Of a DNA stretch of 17,547 nt, positions 14,982 through 17,547 are shown piece after piece; position 1 is the stretch's first letter; every line of letters begins with the position of its first letter. The translations under genes and the position numbers were made by a program. This DNA is from JBBDXA01 sp040902585 (lineage in GTDB: Bacteria; Planctomycetota; Phycisphaerae; Phycisphaerales; Phycisphaeraceae). The notes beneath the pieces were generated by a model. The model was not told where the DNA came from. It saw only the letters and a list, made by a program, of their open reading frames with translations, and did not search any database. The stretch covers positions 1-17,547 of the forward strand of contig JBBDXA010000197.1 of assembly GCA_040902585.1 (NCBI GenBank), read 5' to 3'.

Positions 14982-15077
14982 CAAGCCCCATGGCGAGGCC
15001 GCCGAGCCGTCGGGGTATTCTTCGATTCACGTTCAACCCATACCCCGACGGCTCGCAAAGCCTCGCCATCGGGCTTG
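14982..15077. repeat. Long inverted repeat between paralogue 2 and the GT-C-like gene
   Basis: The arms 14982-15018 and 15040-15077 are inverted copies around a 21-nt spacer. Their outer parts (CAAGCCC, ATGGCGAGGC) and inner part (CGAGCCGTCGGGGTAT) match. They differ by one C/G change and by a central CGC versus TTTG. Each arm can fold on itself (CCCGATGGC with GCCGTCGGG). It resembles families A and C in design but has no compensated pair. Confidence 0.85.
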
Positions 15078-15088
15078 ATGAAATCCGG

Positions 15089-15130
15089 AACTCTGAACGC
15101 GGAACCCGGAACCCAAAACTCTGAACGCCT
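15089..15130. repeat. Heptamer-phased repeat (AACNNNN units)
   Basis: The sequence divides into six consecutive 7-nt units, AACTCTG, AACGCGG, AACCCGG, AACCCAA, AACTCTG, AACGCCT, each beginning AAC. The first two units return as the fifth and sixth with only the last two bases changed. It lies between the inverted repeat at 14982 and the start of the gene at 15152. Confidence 0.65.
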
Positions 15131-15138
15131 GTCTCCGA

Positions 15139-15151
15139 TATCCTCATCACC
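15139..15151 (+). promoter_or_regulatory. -10-like box fused to the GT-C-like gene start
   Basis: TATCCT (15139-15144) is followed by 7 nt and the ATG at 15152, and no Shine-Dalgarno sequence is present. The same arrangement is seen before sirC and rarA. Confidence 0.35.
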
Positions 15152-17488
15152 ATGCCCTCGGCAATCACTTCCACTTCGAAACGCTTCGGCACGGCGATCG
15201 GCGCCCTGGCCCTGCTCATGGGCGGCATCTGGATCGCCGTCCACGGCGGCCCCCTGCCCGAATCGCCTGAGGCAACCGACAAATTCTTCATCGTCGTCTT
15301 CCAGTGCATCGGCGCCCTGCCCAAACTCGGCCCGCTCTGGCTGGGGGCGCTGGGACTGGGCATCGTCCTTCGCAAGTGGCTTGCTCCCCATGCGAAGAAT
15401 CCGGTCACGGTTCAGATCGTCGCCGGGCTCGGCGCAATGCTCATGCTCGACTGGCTGCTGGCGGTCATGGGCTGGCTCAACGCGTGGACCGCCTGGGCGA
15501 TTCTCGGCGCGGGCACAGCCGTGATCACCTATCACTTTGCCGATCCGAAAACGCGCGACGACTGGCATCCGGACAACTGGCCCAATCCACCCTGGACCGT
15601 CCTGCTCGCGCTGCCGGTGCTGGGCATCCTCCTGGCCGCGTGCATCTGTCCGCCCGGCACGCTCTGGAGTGTCGAAGCGTTCGGCTACGACGTGATGAGC
15701 TATCACCTTCAGCTCCCCTCCGAATGGATGCTCCGCGGCAGCATGGCACCTCTGGAGCACAATGTCTACAGCTACCTGCCTTCCCTCGCCGAGGCCGGCT
15801 ACTTCAAGCTCGCCATCATGCATGGCTCGGTCTACGACGCGATCTACACTGCTCAGCTCTTTCACGCCTCGGTCGCTGTCGTCGCCGCGGTCGCGCTGGG
15901 GAAGTTCGTCGGAAGAACGACCGGGCCCGTGCCTGCCGCGATCGCGGGGGCGGCGCTATTGGCGATGCCCTGGACACTCATCACCGCATCCCTGGCGTAC
16001 AACGAAATGTTTGTCCTTGCGTTCGGCGCGGGGGCGATGCTGCTGGTGTTCGATCCCGCAGGGCGCACCGTGCGCGGAGCGATTCTCATCGGCATGTGCC
16101 TTGGCCTGTCGATGATGGCGAAACTCACAGCCGCGGGGTTGATCGTGCTGCCCCTGGGCGCGGTGCTCGTCATGCGCTGGCTGGAGCCCCGCCCGGAAGG
16201 GCGCGGGCCAAACGATGCACAGCGCGCTGAAGGTGACGAGTCGGCGCACGATCGACCCGTGGCCCGCACCCTTCCGGGTGGGGCTCCAGCCAAGCGACTC
16301 TTCCCCGCACTCGCGCTGGGCCTTCTGCTCATCCTGACTCCTTATCTCGTCCGCAACGCCCTGTGGACCGGCAACCCTGTCTTCCCCTTCGCGACAGGCC
16401 TCTTCGGCAAAGCTCACTGGAATGATGCCCTCGTCAAGCGATGGAACGAAGCACATCACTCCAAAGGCCTGGGCGAAGGGCTCGCGCAGCTCGGCCCGCG
16501 CTGGCTGATGAACCCGGGTTACGGCGCGATCGGCCCGGCGCGCGAAGAGGATCCAACCAGCAAAGACAACGACATCACCAAGTTCGCCATCACCGGCTAC
16601 CTGCCTTCGCTCTGGCTTTTCGCCGCGATCGGTGCGGGCCTTCTATGGAAGGATGCGAAGCAGAGAAACCTCATCATCGCCCTGCTCGTCATCCTCAGCG
16701 TGCAACTTCTGTTCTGGCTTTTCTTCACGCATCACCAGGCTCGCTTCCTGTTGCCGACTTTGCTGCCCGGCTGTGCGCTGGCGGCGATGGGCATTGCCCG
16801 CATCGGCGAACTGTCGCATAAGAAACGCCCGCATCTGGCACCGATGGTGGCGGTGCTCTGGCTGCTGATGCTCTCGCTGCTTTCGATGAACGCGCTCTTT
16901 TCGCAGACCATTCCCATGCGCAGCGAGGATGGACGCCCGCAAGGCAACTGGCCGGTGTGGGTGTTGGTGGATAGTCTGATCCGGCGCGAGGATGTGACGA
17001 CGAATCAGCCCGGCCGATTCATCGGCATGCATCCTTTGAATTACCTGCCGCCCGACAGCCGCGTCTTGATCGTGGGCGACGCCAGCCAACTGATGTACCT
17101 CGCCACGCCTTATGTCTACAACTCCGCCTTCGATCGCAGTCTCTTCGCCGACCTCATGGCCAGGCACGCGAGCAATCCCAAAGCAGTGACCGCTGCCCTG
17201 GCGCAGCTGGGCGTCAACTACATCTGGATGGACCTGAGCGAGATTGATCGGCTGGAGCATTCGTATGGCGTCGATGATGCGCTCAAGCTGGCGCACCTGA
17301 CGCGGTTCCTTCAGGAGGCGGTGAACCAGAAGCTCTGGCTGCCGCAGGGCGATGTAAGGGCGATCACGGTGCAGCCGCCGAAGTATCTGTTTCGCATCCT
17401 TGCGCCGGTGACACGCATGCACTTCACAGTGCCCAAGAGTGAGGATGAGAAGAATGAAAAGAAGGACGCGAAAACAGAGAATGAATAG
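15152..17488 (+). CDS. Large multi-pass membrane protein, GT-C glycosyltransferase-like
   Basis: A 778-aa polytopic membrane protein with about 11-13 helices. After two or three N-terminal helices comes the extracytoplasmic segment AFGYDVMSYHLQLPSEWMLRG (D180, H185) and then EHNVYSYLPSLAEAGYF. This is the acidic first-loop arrangement of GT-C enzymes (GT39/ArnT-like), which transfer sugars from polyprenyl-phosphate donors. A soluble domain of about 200 residues follows the last helix and ends in a charged KSEDEKNEKKD-type tail. Substrate and donor are unknown, and it could be a non-catalytic relative. Residues of about 343-380, between two helices, are encoded by a palindromic element (16179-16291) and look foreign (Arg/Pro/Gly/Asp-rich). 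The start has no Shine-Dalgarno site. Confidence 0.7.
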   Translation: MPSAITSTSKRFGTAIGALALLMGGIWIAVHGGPLPESPEATDKFFIVVFQCIGALPKLGPLWLGALGLGIVLRKWLAPHAKNPVTVQIVAGLGAMLMLDWLLAVMGWLNAWTAWAILGAGTAVITYHFADPKTRDDWHPDNWPNPPWTVLLALPVLGILLAACICPPGTLWSVEAFGYDVMSYHLQLPSEWMLRGSMAPLEHNVYSYLPSLAEAGYFKLAIMHGSVYDAIYTAQLFHASVAVVAAVALGKFVGRTTGPVPAAIAGAALLAMPWTLITASLAYNEMFVLAFGAGAMLLVFDPAGRTVRGAILIGMCLGLSMMAKLTAAGLIVLPLGAVLVMRWLEPRPEGRGPNDAQRAEGDESAHDRPVARTLPGGAPAKRLFPALALGLLLILTPYLVRNALWTGNPVFPFATGLFGKAHWNDALVKRWNEAHHSKGLGEGLAQLGPRWLMNPGYGAIGPAREEDPTSKDNDITKFAITGYLPSLWLFAAIGAGLLWKDAKQRNLIIALLVILSVQLLFWLFFTHHQARFLLPTLLPGCALAAMGIARIGELSHKKRPHLAPMVAVLWLLMLSLLSMNALFSQTIPMRSEDGRPQGNWPVWVLVDSLIRREDVTTNQPGRFIGMHPLNYLPPDSRVLIVGDASQLMYLATPYVYNSAFDRSLFADLMARHASNPKAVTAALAQLGVNYIWMDLSEIDRLEHSYGVDDALKLAHLTRFLQEAVNQKLWLPQGDVRAITVQPPKYLFRILAPVTRMHFTVPKSEDEKNEKKDAKTENE
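16179..16291. repeat. Palindromic double-hairpin element, family D, inside the GT-C-like gene
   Basis: The 32-nt arms 16179-16210 and 16260-16291 are inverted copies matching at 30 of 32 positions around a 49-nt spacer. Each arm contains a small hairpin (CGCCC-GGAA-GGGCG on the left, CACCC-TTCC-GGGTG on the right). The two arm differences are G16191/C16202 versus A16268/T16279, again mutually paired positions. The reading frame runs through the whole element. Confidence 0.9.
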
Positions 17489-17497
17489 CACCCGGGT

Positions 17498-17529
17498 GGC
17501 TGGGGCTGGAGTCCGCGCAAGCCCCGGCC
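17498..17529. repeat. GC-rich hairpin after the GT-C-like gene
   Basis: GGCTGGGGCT (17498-17507) pairs with AGCCCCGGCC (17520-17529) with one G-T wobble around 12 nt. It starts 10 nt after the stop codon. There is no T tract. Neighbouring words CCGGGTGG and GGCTGGAG also occur in the family D element at 16179-16291, so it may be a partial relative or a weak transcript end. The window stops soon after. Confidence 0.45.
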
Positions 17530-17547
17530 CGATGAACCTTGTGCGCC

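Noticed and set aside
1..17547. tRNA, rRNA or insertion-sequence transposase
   Set aside because: No cloverleaf with a GTTCRA-type T-loop, no rRNA motif and no transposase frame was found by eye on either strand.

Overview
The window is high-GC bacterial DNA with G/C-biased third codon positions. A formylglycine sulfatase, a type IV pilin-like (pseudopilin) secreted protein, a VPEP/PEP-CTERM surface protein, a secreted five-bladed-propeller hydrolase-like protein and a secreted propeller/Ig protein occur together. This mix suggests a Planctomycetota bacterium, perhaps Phycisphaerae-like. That is inference from gene content; no rRNA or other taxonomic marker is present.

Layout. 14-1564 (-): lipoprotein sulfatase. 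1565-2031: intergenic, two palindromic repeats. 2032-2736 (-): pseudopilin-like protein. 2737-3178: divergent promoter region. 3179-4390 (+): PEP-CTERM protein, followed by a clear intrinsic terminator. 4564-4764 (+): small unknown protein. 4795-6414 (+): secreted glycoside-hydrolase-like protein. 6533-8014 (-): LysM/L,D-transpeptidase. 8125-9537 (-): RarA/MgsA-type AAA+ ATPase. 9722-11320 (-): secreted beta-propeller/Ig protein. 11465-14524 (+): tetrapyrrole operon sirC, ccsA/hemX, hemA with overlapping ends, then two tandem paralogous two-helix 69-aa membrane proteins (14538-14959). 15152-17488 (+): large GT-C-like membrane protein.

How the genes fit together. The first third looks like surface polysaccharide work: sulfate removal, glycan cleavage or binding, and surface anchoring. 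The middle holds wall cross-linking and replication-fork maintenance. The right third supplies siroheme/haem precursors: HemA makes glutamate-1-semialdehyde, SirC oxidises precorrin-2, and the HemX/CcsA-like protein lies between them.

The most unusual content is not a gene. At least ten palindromic or short-tandem repeat elements of several unrelated sequence families lie in 17.5 kb. Three lie inside open reading frames without breaking them (rarA, the ccsA tail, the GT-C-like gene). Three families share an architecture: two inverted arms, each arm itself a hairpin. In each family the two arms differ almost only at two bases, and those bases pair with each other in the arm's own stem (A-T in one arm, G-C in the other). 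Separately, three genes lacking a Shine-Dalgarno site each carry a TANNNT box 6-7 nt before the ATG, which suggests leaderless transcripts.
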